Assembly: GCA_947628685.1 (NCBI GenBank)
Contig: CANRAT010000010.1
Span: 1 to 27,386 of the forward strand
From: an uncultured Bacilli bacterium
GTDB lineage: Bacteria; Bacillota_I; Bacilli_A; RF39; UBA660
Direction of reading: 5' to 3'
DNA: 27,386 nt
Within the stretch, counting starts at the first letter, position 1. Every line of letters begins with the position of its first letter. The position numbers were made by a program, and so were the translations under genes. Under the pieces are notes generated by a model. That model was not told the DNA's origin, ran no database searches, and saw nothing but the letters and a program-made list of their open reading frames with translations. Of this stretch, positions 21,046 through 27,386 are shown piece after piece.

Positions 21046-21371
21046 AATGCCTCCTTTCATGCGAACATTATCAACCACAAAATTCGTAACTTTTTTACCA
21101 AAATTCGTGGCCTATTTCATATTTTTTTTAAAATTTTGGTGTTTTTTGGTCGGCCACACATCTCGGCCACAAATTTAATTCGTAACATTTAGTAACACTA
21201 AACAACATATAGTAATACTATTTTATCACTTATTTAAGAGCAAAACAAGGTAACATTTTCAAGTTACCTTATCTTATTTTTTTACCAATTTTTCAATTTA
21301 TGAAATTAACTCGTTAATTATAAAATTCGTGTCCAAATTTTCTATAATTATTATCCTATAAATTTATTATT
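21046..21371. other. Repeat-rich gap upstream of uvrB
   Basis: There is no gene. AATTCGT occurs four times (21081, 21102, 21177, 21324), alternately followed by AAC and by G(G/T)CC, and TCGGCCACA is repeated at 21150-21158 and 21163-21171. The G+C-rich short repeats stand out in this genome. The stretch must contain the uvrB promoter, but no clear -35/-10 pair was seen. Confidence 0.5.
21247..21270. terminator. Terminator hairpin below the ATPase gene
   Basis: AAGGTAAC, loop of 8, GTTACCTT. On the plus strand ATCTTATTTTTTT follows; on the minus strand TTGTTTTG follows, enough to end the ATPase transcript. Confidence 0.6.
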
Positions 21372-22574
21372 TTATTCGTCCAATAACCAATCTATTATAT
21401 TTTTAACCTTTATACCATTAAAATCATTATTTATTGTTCTATCCATAGTTAATATTATCTTTTCATAATTATCATCTATACTTTCCAAACTTCTAAGTTC
21501 TCTATTTCTTACTTCATCGCTTGATATAGATTTTGTTACCTGATAATAATTTATGTCATTAGGATTTTTTGCTACAAAATCTACTTCATATTCATTTGAT
21601 TTACCGATGTTAACTCTATAACCTCTTCTTAAAAGTTCTAAATATACAACATTTTCAAGTAAATGTCCCTCATCGATGTTTCTAAAACCTAATATAATAT
21701 TTCTTATTCCTGTATCTGATATATAATATTTACCAAGTGTTTTTAGTAATGATTTACTCTTAATATCTGTTCTATCTGCTTTATACATTATAAATGATTT
21801 TTCTAGCATATTTAAATAGTTATCTATAGTTTGATGGTTAGACTTTTCTATGATCTTATTACTATTTAAATAATCACTTATTTTAGTAGAAGAAACACTA
21901 CTACCAATATTATTAGATAAATACTTTATTATATTTTCAAGTAATGCGGTATCTTTTATATTATTTCTATCTATTATATCTTTTTTTACAATAGTATTAT
22001 ATATATCGTTTAAATATGATAATACTAAATCATTATTATCTTTTATTAGTGTTATTGCAGGAAGACCACCATATTTTAAGTATTCATTAAACTTACTTTC
22101 TATATTTTCTCTATCATAATTATTAAATTCTAAAAATTCTTTAAAAGATAATGGATAAACTTTTATTTCTATATATCTTCCAGAAAGCAAAGTCGATAAT
22201 TCAGAGGATAATAAATATGCATTTGATCCTGTAATATAAATATCTATATCAAAATCAACTTTAAACGAATTTATTGCCTTTTCCCACATATCTACATTTT
22301 GTACTTCATCTAATAACAAATATATTTTTTTATTCTTTACTTTATCTTTAACATATGAATATAAATCTTTATAGTTTTTTATATCATCATACTTAGCAGA
22401 TTCAAAATTAATATATACTATTTTTTCCTCTTTTATACCACTATTTAATAAATATTCTTTAAACATCATAAGTAAAGTTGATTTTCCACTTCTTCTAACA
22501 CCAGTTATTACTTTTATAAACTCAGTATCTTTTGCAGCAATCATTTTATTTAAATATTCTTTTCTTATTATCAT
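21372..22574 (-). CDS. AAA+ ATPase with C-terminal DUF4143 (AAA_14 family)
   Basis: This 400-residue protein has Walker A GVRRSGKST (25-33), Walker B IYLLLDEVQN (84-93), sensor TGSNA (115-119) and the motif YPLSFKEFLEF, then a DUF4143-type C-terminal half with a nuclease-fold-like end (ENVVYLELLRRGY, EVDFV). The family is abundant, patchily distributed and poorly understood; its members are often found as single mobile genes. ATG at 22574 is preferred (GGTG 6 bases upstream); 22580 is an alternative. It is a one-gene unit inserted between uvrB and noc, with a uvrB remnant beyond its promoter. Confidence 0.9.
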   Translation of the reverse strand: MIIRKEYLNKMIAAKDTEFIKVITGVRRSGKSTLLMMFKEYLLNSGIKEEKIVYINFESAKYDDIKNYKDLYSYVKDKVKNKKIYLLLDEVQNVDMWEKAINSFKVDFDIDIYITGSNAYLLSSELSTLLSGRYIEIKVYPLSFKEFLEFNNYDRENIESKFNEYLKYGGLPAITLIKDNNDLVLSYLNDIYNTIVKKDIIDRNNIKDTALLENIIKYLSNNIGSSVSSTKISDYLNSNKIIEKSNHQTIDNYLNMLEKSFIMYKADRTDIKSKSLLKTLGKYYISDTGIRNIILGFRNIDEGHLLENVVYLELLRRGYRVNIGKSNEYEVDFVAKNPNDINYYQVTKSISSDEVRNRELRSLESIDDNYEKIILTMDRTINNDFNGIKVKNIIDWLLDE

Positions 22575-22590
22575 TTTCATCACCAACATA

Positions 22591-22669
22591 ATAATATCAC
22601 AAAAAAACTCATTTGTAAAGTTTTGATGATTAGTTTGCAAAAAAAATATTTTATGACATTTTTTGCAAA
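22591..22669 (-). promoter_or_regulatory. Promoter of the ATPase gene with paired TTTGCAAA palindromes
   Basis: On the minus strand, TTTACA (22614-22619), 17 bases, TGATATTAT with TATTAT at 22591-22596. Two perfect 8-bp palindromes TTTGCAAA lie just upstream (22634-22641, 22662-22669), 28 bp apart. The leader before the start codon would be only about 10 bases. Confidence 0.55.
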
Positions 22670-22698
22670 TTTAAATTAAATTTAAAGTACACTTTTAT

Positions 22699-22804
22699 AT
22701 AATCGTAATAACTTATAAAATAGCATACGTGGTTTTCAGGGGATAACTCTTTAAACTCTGCGTAAAATTGTCTTGCAAGGGTCTTGTTATGGGCTAAAAT
22801 TAAT
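22699..22804 (-). pseudogene. uvrB remnant (35 codons)
   Basis: This aligns without gaps to 20770-20875 of uvrB with 13 differences in 106 bases (about 88%). Read on the minus strand it keeps the uvrB frame, LILAHNKTLARQFYAEFK and on to ISYYDY, with five amino-acid changes and mostly silent base changes. That fits a homologous gene that was under selection before being broken, rather than fresh duplication. Neither flank resembles uvrB. Confidence 0.8.
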
Positions 22805-22890
22805 TGTTGAAATAATAATAAACTTATATTTTCTAATAATACCTTTTAAAGTTTTGATGATATTTATATGGATTGACTTAATGGTAAGAA
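22805..22890. other. Noncoding AT-rich gap between uvrB remnant and noc
   Basis: Nothing was recognised here except the noc terminator that follows. Confidence 0.4.
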
Positions 22891-22915
22891 AAAAAAGAAC
22901 GAATAATCATTCTTT
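22891..22915 (-). terminator. Terminator of noc
   Basis: GAAT-AATC-ATTC hairpin flanked by A-run and T-run; on the minus strand TTCTTTTTTTTC follows. It touches the noc stop codon. Confidence 0.6.
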
Positions 22916-24602
22916 ATTTTTCTATTTTAAATACTACTTGATATAGATTTGCTAAATCATATTCTTCTACATCTATTTTAAATCCATATTGTTCTATTTT
23001 GCTTGAACATTCCCTAATTGCATTTACTACTTCTTTAAAATCTACTTTAGGAATTGGTTGTTCTTGTGTTTGTGGCATTACAGGATCATATTGTTTTGAA
23101 TAATCTGTAACTATAATTGGTTCAGGCATTTTAAATTCTGGAATCGTAGACGTTGGTTGTTGTTCTGTTGGTTTTGTATCTAAATTACCAAAAGTAAATA
23201 AATTTTCTGATTGTTGTGTCATTTGAGAAGGATTATCAACTTGAGGATTTTCCATTATTGGTGACATCTGCGGAATTGGAGATGCTTCTTGCACTGGAAC
23301 ACTTGGTAAAACCTCTGATTGTGGAGTTTTAAATGTTGATCCCATATTATTCATGTCAAATTGGTTTCCACTGATTGGCATTTCAGTAGATGATGGAGTT
23401 CCAAATGAAGGAGTTTGTAAATCCTTGTTTGGTAAATCAAATGATGGCACTACAGGCTCTACACTTGATTGAGGTACCTGAGTGTTTATATTTAAATTTG
23501 TTTCAACAACAGGTGGAACTGCACTTGGAATTGTTGATACAGATGGCATTGATACATCGCTATTTGGAAAATTAAATGTTGGTGTAGATTGTACTTCAGG
23601 ATTTACTTGCATCATTGGAACTGACTCGATACTTGGCATTACAATTCCATTATTATTTACTTCTGGAACTGGTCCCATTGGAGGTACCTGCTCTGGTGAT
23701 TGCGAAACTTTAGTAACACTAGGCTGTACTGGTTCCTTAAACATATCAAAACTTGGCGCACTTGGTTGTGCGTTTGTGCTTCCAAAGATATCAAAGTTTG
23801 TCGTACTACTTGGAGTGCTTTGAGGCACTGGTTGACTTGGAGTTACAGGTTGTTGTTGACCTGCTCCAAAAACATCAAAATTTTGTTGTGGATTTTGTGG
23901 AACATTATTTATTCCAAACATATTATTTTCATTCATATTCATTTCCCCTTTTTCTATTATTCTGTGTGAATCATTTGATTCATATTCATTATTTGAATTT
24001 TTTAATTTTTCTATTTCTTCATCTGTTCTTCTTACTGTTAATCTTTCATTTATTATTCTATTAAGCATCTGATTTTGCAATTTACTAGAATCAATTCTTA
24101 GAAGTGATCTTGCATGGCGCTCGGATATTTTATTTTCAAGTAGTGCTTCTTGAACCTCATCAGTCAAATTTAACAGTCTTATCTTATTAGCAATTGAAGA
24201 TTGACTTTTACCTAACTTAACTGCAAGATTTTCTTGTGTTATATACCCCATATCAAGTATTTTCTTTATTGATAATGCTTCCTCTATTGGAGTCAAATTT
24301 TTTCGCTGTACGTTTTCTATTAAAGCTATTTCAGCACTATCTTTATCATTTAAATTTCTAATAATTACAGGTATTGTTTCTTTTCCAGCTAAAACACTTG
24401 CTTTATATCTCCTTTCTCCTGCAATAATTTCGTATTTATCTCCTACTTGCCTTACTACAATCGGTTGTATTACTCCGTGTTCTTTAATAGAATCTGATAA
24501 TTCGAGGATTTCTTCTTCATCAAATTGTATTCTCGGTTGAAATCTATTTGGCAAGATATCATTTATATCTATGTCTATTATTCTGGACAAATTGTCAAAC
24601 AT
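22914..24602 (-). CDS. noc: Noc nucleoid-occlusion protein (ParB family) with a long disordered insertion
   Basis: Residues 1-200 are ParB/Noc: a short amphipathic start (MFDNLSRIIDI), the CTP-binding motifs AGERRYKA (61-68) and ENVQR (96-100), and helix-turn-helix LAVKLGKSQSSIANKIRLL (126-144). Residues 516-562 (NAIRECSSKIEQYGFKIDVE...VVFKIEK) match the C-terminal dimer domain of Bacillus Noc. Between them about 300 residues are Pro/Gln/Ser/Asn-rich low complexity with recurring F-D/N-x-F motifs. The usual length is about 280. Position next to rsmG, likeness of the HTH and C terminus, and no adjacent parA favour noc over parB. It would bind scattered DNA sites and keep division off the nucleoid. 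Confidence 0.85.
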   Translation of the reverse strand: MFDNLSRIIDIDINDILPNRFQPRIQFDEEEILELSDSIKEHGVIQPIVVRQVGDKYEIIAGERRYKASVLAGKETIPVIIRNLNDKDSAEIALIENVQRKNLTPIEEALSIKKILDMGYITQENLAVKLGKSQSSIANKIRLLNLTDEVQEALLENKISERHARSLLRIDSSKLQNQMLNRIINERLTVRRTDEEIEKLKNSNNEYESNDSHRIIEKGEMNMNENNMFGINNVPQNPQQNFDVFGAGQQQPVTPSQPVPQSTPSSTTNFDIFGSTNAQPSAPSFDMFKEPVQPSVTKVSQSPEQVPPMGPVPEVNNNGIVMPSIESVPMMQVNPEVQSTPTFNFPNSDVSMPSVSTIPSAVPPVVETNLNINTQVPQSSVEPVVPSFDLPNKDLQTPSFGTPSSTEMPISGNQFDMNNMGSTFKTPQSEVLPSVPVQEASPIPQMSPIMENPQVDNPSQMTQQSENLFTFGNLDTKPTEQQPTSTIPEFKMPEPIIVTDYSKQYDPVMPQTQEQPIPKVDFKEVVNAIRECSSKIEQYGFKIDVEEYDLANLYQVVFKIEK

Positions 24603-24631
24603 GAAATACCTCCTTTTATTCTTCTATATAC

Positions 24632-24660
24632 ATTCTACAACATTTAAAAAAATAATGCAA
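24632..24660 (-). promoter_or_regulatory. Promoter of noc
   Basis: On the minus strand, TTGCAT (24655-24660), 17 bases, TAGAAT (24632-24637); AAAGGAGG and the ATG at 24602 follow. Confidence 0.65.
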
Positions 24661-24667
24661 TAAGTTT

Positions 24668-24686
24668 GGGAAATATTTTGGGAAAT
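24668..24686. promoter_or_regulatory. Two GGGAAAT half-sites upstream of noc
   Basis: GGGAAAT at 24668-24674 and 24680-24686, with a third inside rsmG at 24764-24770. It is the right half of the Noc-binding palindrome ATTTCCCGGGAAAT of B. subtilis. Possible autoregulatory or nucleation sites. Confidence 0.3.
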
Positions 24687-24706
24687 AATTTTAGCGTGAA
24701 ATAATT

Positions 24707-25429
24707 TTAGTCAAAAAATAAGAGCCTTACAAAGGCTTCTTTTTTTATCACATTGTATTCTCTGGGAAATAATTTAGAGCAAGAATTATTTTTTATTATT
24801 TTTATCAAACTTCTATTACTATTTTCAATAGGTAATTTAAACTCTATAACATTTTCTTTCGAACAATTTAGTTTATCAATTGCATTATTAAAATTTGGCT
24901 CACTTTCTAAATTACCTTTCATAGCAATAAAATATGATCCTACTTTTACTAGATTTATTCCAAGTTCAAGTAGTATATTAAGGGGCGCAACCGCACGAGC
25001 AGTCACTACATCAAATAATTCTTTATTATTCTTTGAATAGTCTTCTATTCTTGTATGAATTGCTATTATATCCTTTAAGTTTAACTTTTCTATAACTTTA
25101 TTTAAAAATGTTATTCTTTTATTTAATGAATCTATTAAAGTTATTTTTAAATTTGGATAAAAAATTTTAAGTACTATTCCAGGAAATCCTGCACCACTTC
25201 CTAAATCGCATAAACTTTCTACATTATTTAGATCTATTACTTTTGAAATAGTAAGTGAATCATAAAAATGTTTTAAATATACATCTTCTTTTTTAGTAAT
25301 AGCAGTTAAATTCATAAAACTATTATATTCTATAATTAATTCATAATATTTTTCTAATTTTTCTAACTTTTCATCTGTTACATCTATTCCAAGTTTTTTT
25401 ACTTCACTTTTAAATTCACTTTGATTCAT
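24707..25429 (-). CDS. rsmG: 16S rRNA 7-methylguanosine methyltransferase
   Basis: This 240-residue protein is full length for RsmG (GidB), which methylates N7 of G527 of 16S rRNA with S-adenosylmethionine. The SAM motif is CDLGSGAGFPG (74-84); FMNLTAITK and VTARAVAPL are further family landmarks. Its start overlaps mnmG by 14 bases, as commonly found. The intrinsic terminator lies inside its last codons. Loss of this enzyme gives low-level streptomycin resistance in other bacteria. Confidence 0.96.
   Translation of the reverse strand: MNQSEFKSEVKKLGIDVTDEKLEKLEKYYELIIEYNSFMNLTAITKKEDVYLKHFYDSLTISKVIDLNNVESLCDLGSGAGFPGIVLKIFYPNLKITLIDSLNKRITFLNKVIEKLNLKDIIAIHTRIEDYSKNNKELFDVVTARAVAPLNILLELGINLVKVGSYFIAMKGNLESEPNFNNAIDKLNCSKENVIEFKLPIENSNRSLIKIIKNNSCSKLFPREYNVIKKEAFVRLLFFD
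24721..24740 (-). terminator. Terminator inside the rsmG coding end
   Basis: AGAGCCTT, loop ACA, AAGGCTTCT; on the minus strand ATTTTTTG follows. The stem encodes residues near the C terminus of RsmG, so the stop codon lies in the T-tract. Confidence 0.8.
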
Positions 25430-27287
25430 AGAAATACTCCTTTTTTATATATACCATAATAAGTGATATATCAGCAGGATTTACTCCACTAATTCTTAAG
25501 GCCTGTCCTATTGATGTAGGTCTAATTTCTTTTAATTTTTGTTTTGCCTCACTAGCTAAATTGTGTATTTTGTCATAGTTTATATCATCAGGTATTTTTT
25601 TATTATCCAAATCTACCATTCTTGATGCTTCATCTAATGCTTTTTTTATGTATCCTTCGTATTTGATATTTATTTCTACTTGTTCAAGTATATCTATATC
25701 ATATTCTTTATCTAAAAAACTTTGTAACTTTTCTAGTTTTACTTCAGGTCTTTTTATTAGATTATATAAAGTAATATTTGAATTTATCTCTTGTACTCCT
25801 AAACTAAGTAATTTTTCATTAGTTTCTTTTTTAGGAGTTAACTTAGTATTTTTTAGATATTCTGTTAAATTTTCTATTTTTTCTTTCTTATCTAGAAATT
25901 TATTATATTTTTCTTTAGATATTAAACCTACTTTATACCCATATTCTCTTAAGCGAATATCGGCATTATCGTGTCTTAAAAGTAGTCTATATTCTGCACG
26001 TGATGTAAGCAACCTATATGGATCGATTACTCCTTTTGTAACTAAATCATCTATTAAAACCCCAATATATGCTTCATTTCTTTTAAGTATTAAAGGTTCT
26101 TTACCATCTAATTTTAATGATGCATTAATTCCTGCCATTAAACCTTGACAAGCGGCTTCTTCATATCCACTAGTTCCATTGATTTGACCTGCAGTAAATA
26201 AGTTTTCTAAAACTTTTGTTTCAAGTGATTGTTTAAGTTGTTTTGCATCTATCGCATCATATTCTATCGCATATGCATATTTATTTATAATTGCGTGTTC
26301 AAGACCTGGCAAAGAATGTACCATTTTTTCTTGAATATCTCTTGGCATACTTGTTGAAAAACCCTGTATATATATATCATCATAATATATACTTTCAGGC
26401 TCTAAAAATAATTGATGACGTTCTTTATCCGCAAATCTTACTATTTTATCTTCTATTGATGGACAGTATCTTGGTCCAATACCTTTTATATCTTTAAGTC
26501 CACCATACATACTTGACTTATTTAAATTTTCTTTAATTATTTTATGAGTTTCTTCATTTGTATAAATTAAGTGGCATGGCACCTGTTCATCTTTATCATA
26601 ATAAACTTTATTATCAAAACTAAAAGTCCAATACTTATCGTCCCCGTTTTCTAATTTTGTTTTTGAAAAGTCTATTGAATTTTTATCTATTCTTTGAGGT
26701 GTGCCTGTTTTGAGTCTTATTATATTAAATCCATACTCTTTTAGTTTATCACTCAAATGGTTACTAGGTTTTTCTCCGTGTGGACCTTCTCTTTTTCTTG
26801 TATCTCCAATTAATATATCTGCTTTTAAATATGTTCCTGTTGTAAGTATTACTATTTTACTTTCTAATTTAGTTCCATCTTCAAGAATAATTCCTTTAAC
26901 GATATTATCTTCTACTATTAAATCCTCAACTATAGCTTCTTTTATTTCTAGATTAGGTGTACTTTTTAATGTATTTAGCATGTTTTTTGGATAAGTTATT
27001 TTATCTGCTTGAGCACGAAGAGCACGTACTGCGGGACCCTTAGCACTATTTAACATTTTTATTTGAAGTAAGCTCTTATCTGCATTTCTTCCCATCTCTC
27101 CACCTAGTGCGTCTATTTCTCTTACAACTATTCCTTTAGCACTACCACCTATAGATGGATTACAAGGCATATCTGCAATATTTTTAATATTACCTGTTAC
27201 AAGTAATGTTTTATGATTAGTTCTAGCACATGCCAAACTTGCTTCACATCCAGCATGACCTCCACCTACGACAATAACATCATACAT
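25416..27287 (-). CDS. mnmG: tRNA uridine 5-carboxymethylaminomethyl modification enzyme MnmG
   Basis: This 623-residue protein is full length for MnmG (GidA). The FAD-binding motif is VVGGGHAGCEAS (6-17); CNPSIGGSAKG, RLKTGTP and NGTSGYEEAACQGLMAG are family signatures, and the C-terminal helical domain ends LRISGVNPADISL. With MnmE it modifies wobble U34 of several tRNAs. ATG at 27287 follows AAGGTG; a longer frame from 27341 covers the promoter. It heads the mnmG-rsmG unit; mnmE probably lies beyond the window edge. Confidence 0.97.
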   Translation of the reverse strand: MYDVIVVGGGHAGCEASLACARTNHKTLLVTGNIKNIADMPCNPSIGGSAKGIVVREIDALGGEMGRNADKSLLQIKMLNSAKGPAVRALRAQADKITYPKNMLNTLKSTPNLEIKEAIVEDLIVEDNIVKGIILEDGTKLESKIVILTTGTYLKADILIGDTRKREGPHGEKPSNHLSDKLKEYGFNIIRLKTGTPQRIDKNSIDFSKTKLENGDDKYWTFSFDNKVYYDKDEQVPCHLIYTNEETHKIIKENLNKSSMYGGLKDIKGIGPRYCPSIEDKIVRFADKERHQLFLEPESIYYDDIYIQGFSTSMPRDIQEKMVHSLPGLEHAIINKYAYAIEYDAIDAKQLKQSLETKVLENLFTAGQINGTSGYEEAACQGLMAGINASLKLDGKEPLILKRNEAYIGVLIDDLVTKGVIDPYRLLTSRAEYRLLLRHDNADIRLREYGYKVGLISKEKYNKFLDKKEKIENLTEYLKNTKLTPKKETNEKLLSLGVQEINSNITLYNLIKRPEVKLEKLQSFLDKEYDIDILEQVEINIKYEGYIKKALDEASRMVDLDNKKIPDDINYDKIHNLASEAKQKLKEIRPTSIGQALRISGVNPADISLIMVYIKKEYFYESK

Positions 27288-27312
27288 TATTACACCTTCT
27301 TCGTTCTTTGAT

Positions 27313-27341
27313 ATTATACTATCTTTTTTTATATTTAACAA
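27313..27341 (-). promoter_or_regulatory. Promoter of mnmG-rsmG
   Basis: On the minus strand, TTGTTA (27336-27341), 17 bases, TATAAT (27313-27318). Confidence 0.6.
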
Positions 27342-27386
27342 TAATTATTTTTATATTTTAAAAAAATGTCAAAATAAATTTTGTCA

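Noticed and set aside
21046..21078. Possible SOS (LexA) box upstream of uvrB
   Set aside because: CGAACATT is present only as a half-site; no GAAC-N4-GTTC palindrome was found.
23390..24064. Several plus-strand frames opposite noc
   Set aside because: They arise from the low-complexity Pro/Gln-rich codons of noc read backwards; none has a start signal.
1..27386. CRISPR array, rRNA, tRNA or recoded TGA
   Set aside because: No spaced repeat array or RNA-gene signature was seen, and TGA acts as a normal stop.

Overview
The window is about three-quarters A+T and reads with the standard code: TGA closes several genes, such as mbl and the 975-residue protein. Sporulation genes (spoIID, spoIIQ, spoIIID, part of cotJC) together with mbl, noc and mnmG-rsmG point to an endospore-forming, low-GC member of the Bacilli. 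It is probably an uncultured gut-type lineage related to Erysipelotrichia or RF39; that placement is inferred from gene content only. The order spoIID-spoIIQ-spoIIID-mbl and the order mnmG-rsmG-noc both match Bacillus subtilis.

Region 1 (1-4268) is the right-hand end of an integrated prophage- or ICE-like element. It holds small membrane and helix-turn-helix proteins behind a duplicated bidirectional promoter, a two-regulator switch (small Cro-like protein against a LexA/CI-type autocleaving repressor) built on ATGC-N6-GCAT operators, a secreted Cys-rich protein, and a large serine recombinase. The recombinase abuts a cotJC spore-coat gene that has lost about its first 29 codons, so the element sits inside a sporulation gene.

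Region 2 (4801-6544) has a DUF4282-like membrane protein, a divergent Lgt paralogue and a DUF4190 protein. Region 3 (6677-10577) is an unrecognised, translationally coupled three-gene operon: small acidic protein, 975-residue helical-repeat protein, small protein. It is bounded by a 32-bp imperfect direct repeat that copies the 3' end and terminator of mbl, so it may be a small island. The large protein carries a conserved-looking C-terminal module with a possible ADP-ribosyltransferase-like H...TS...NE layout; this is a hypothesis.

Region 4 (10555-15774) is the minus-strand sporulation and cell-envelope block: flippase, rpiB-like, ywzB-like, spoIID, spoIIQ, spoIIID, mbl. Region 5 (15844-17239) is a consensus promoter, a structured about 114-nt leader or small RNA with two competing pairings and a strong terminator, and a FemX/MurM-type peptidoglycan bridge gene with its own promoter. 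Region 6 (17249-21045) is the operon uvrB - holin-like membrane protein - lgt - ung.

Region 7 (21046-22913) holds a DUF4143-type ATPase flanked by repeat-rich sequence and a diverged 106-bp uvrB remnant. Region 8 (22914-27341) is the origin-proximal block noc-rsmG-mnmG. Its Noc is roughly twice the usual length because of a Pro/Gln/Ser-rich insertion before the C-terminal domain. No rRNA, tRNA or CRISPR array was found.
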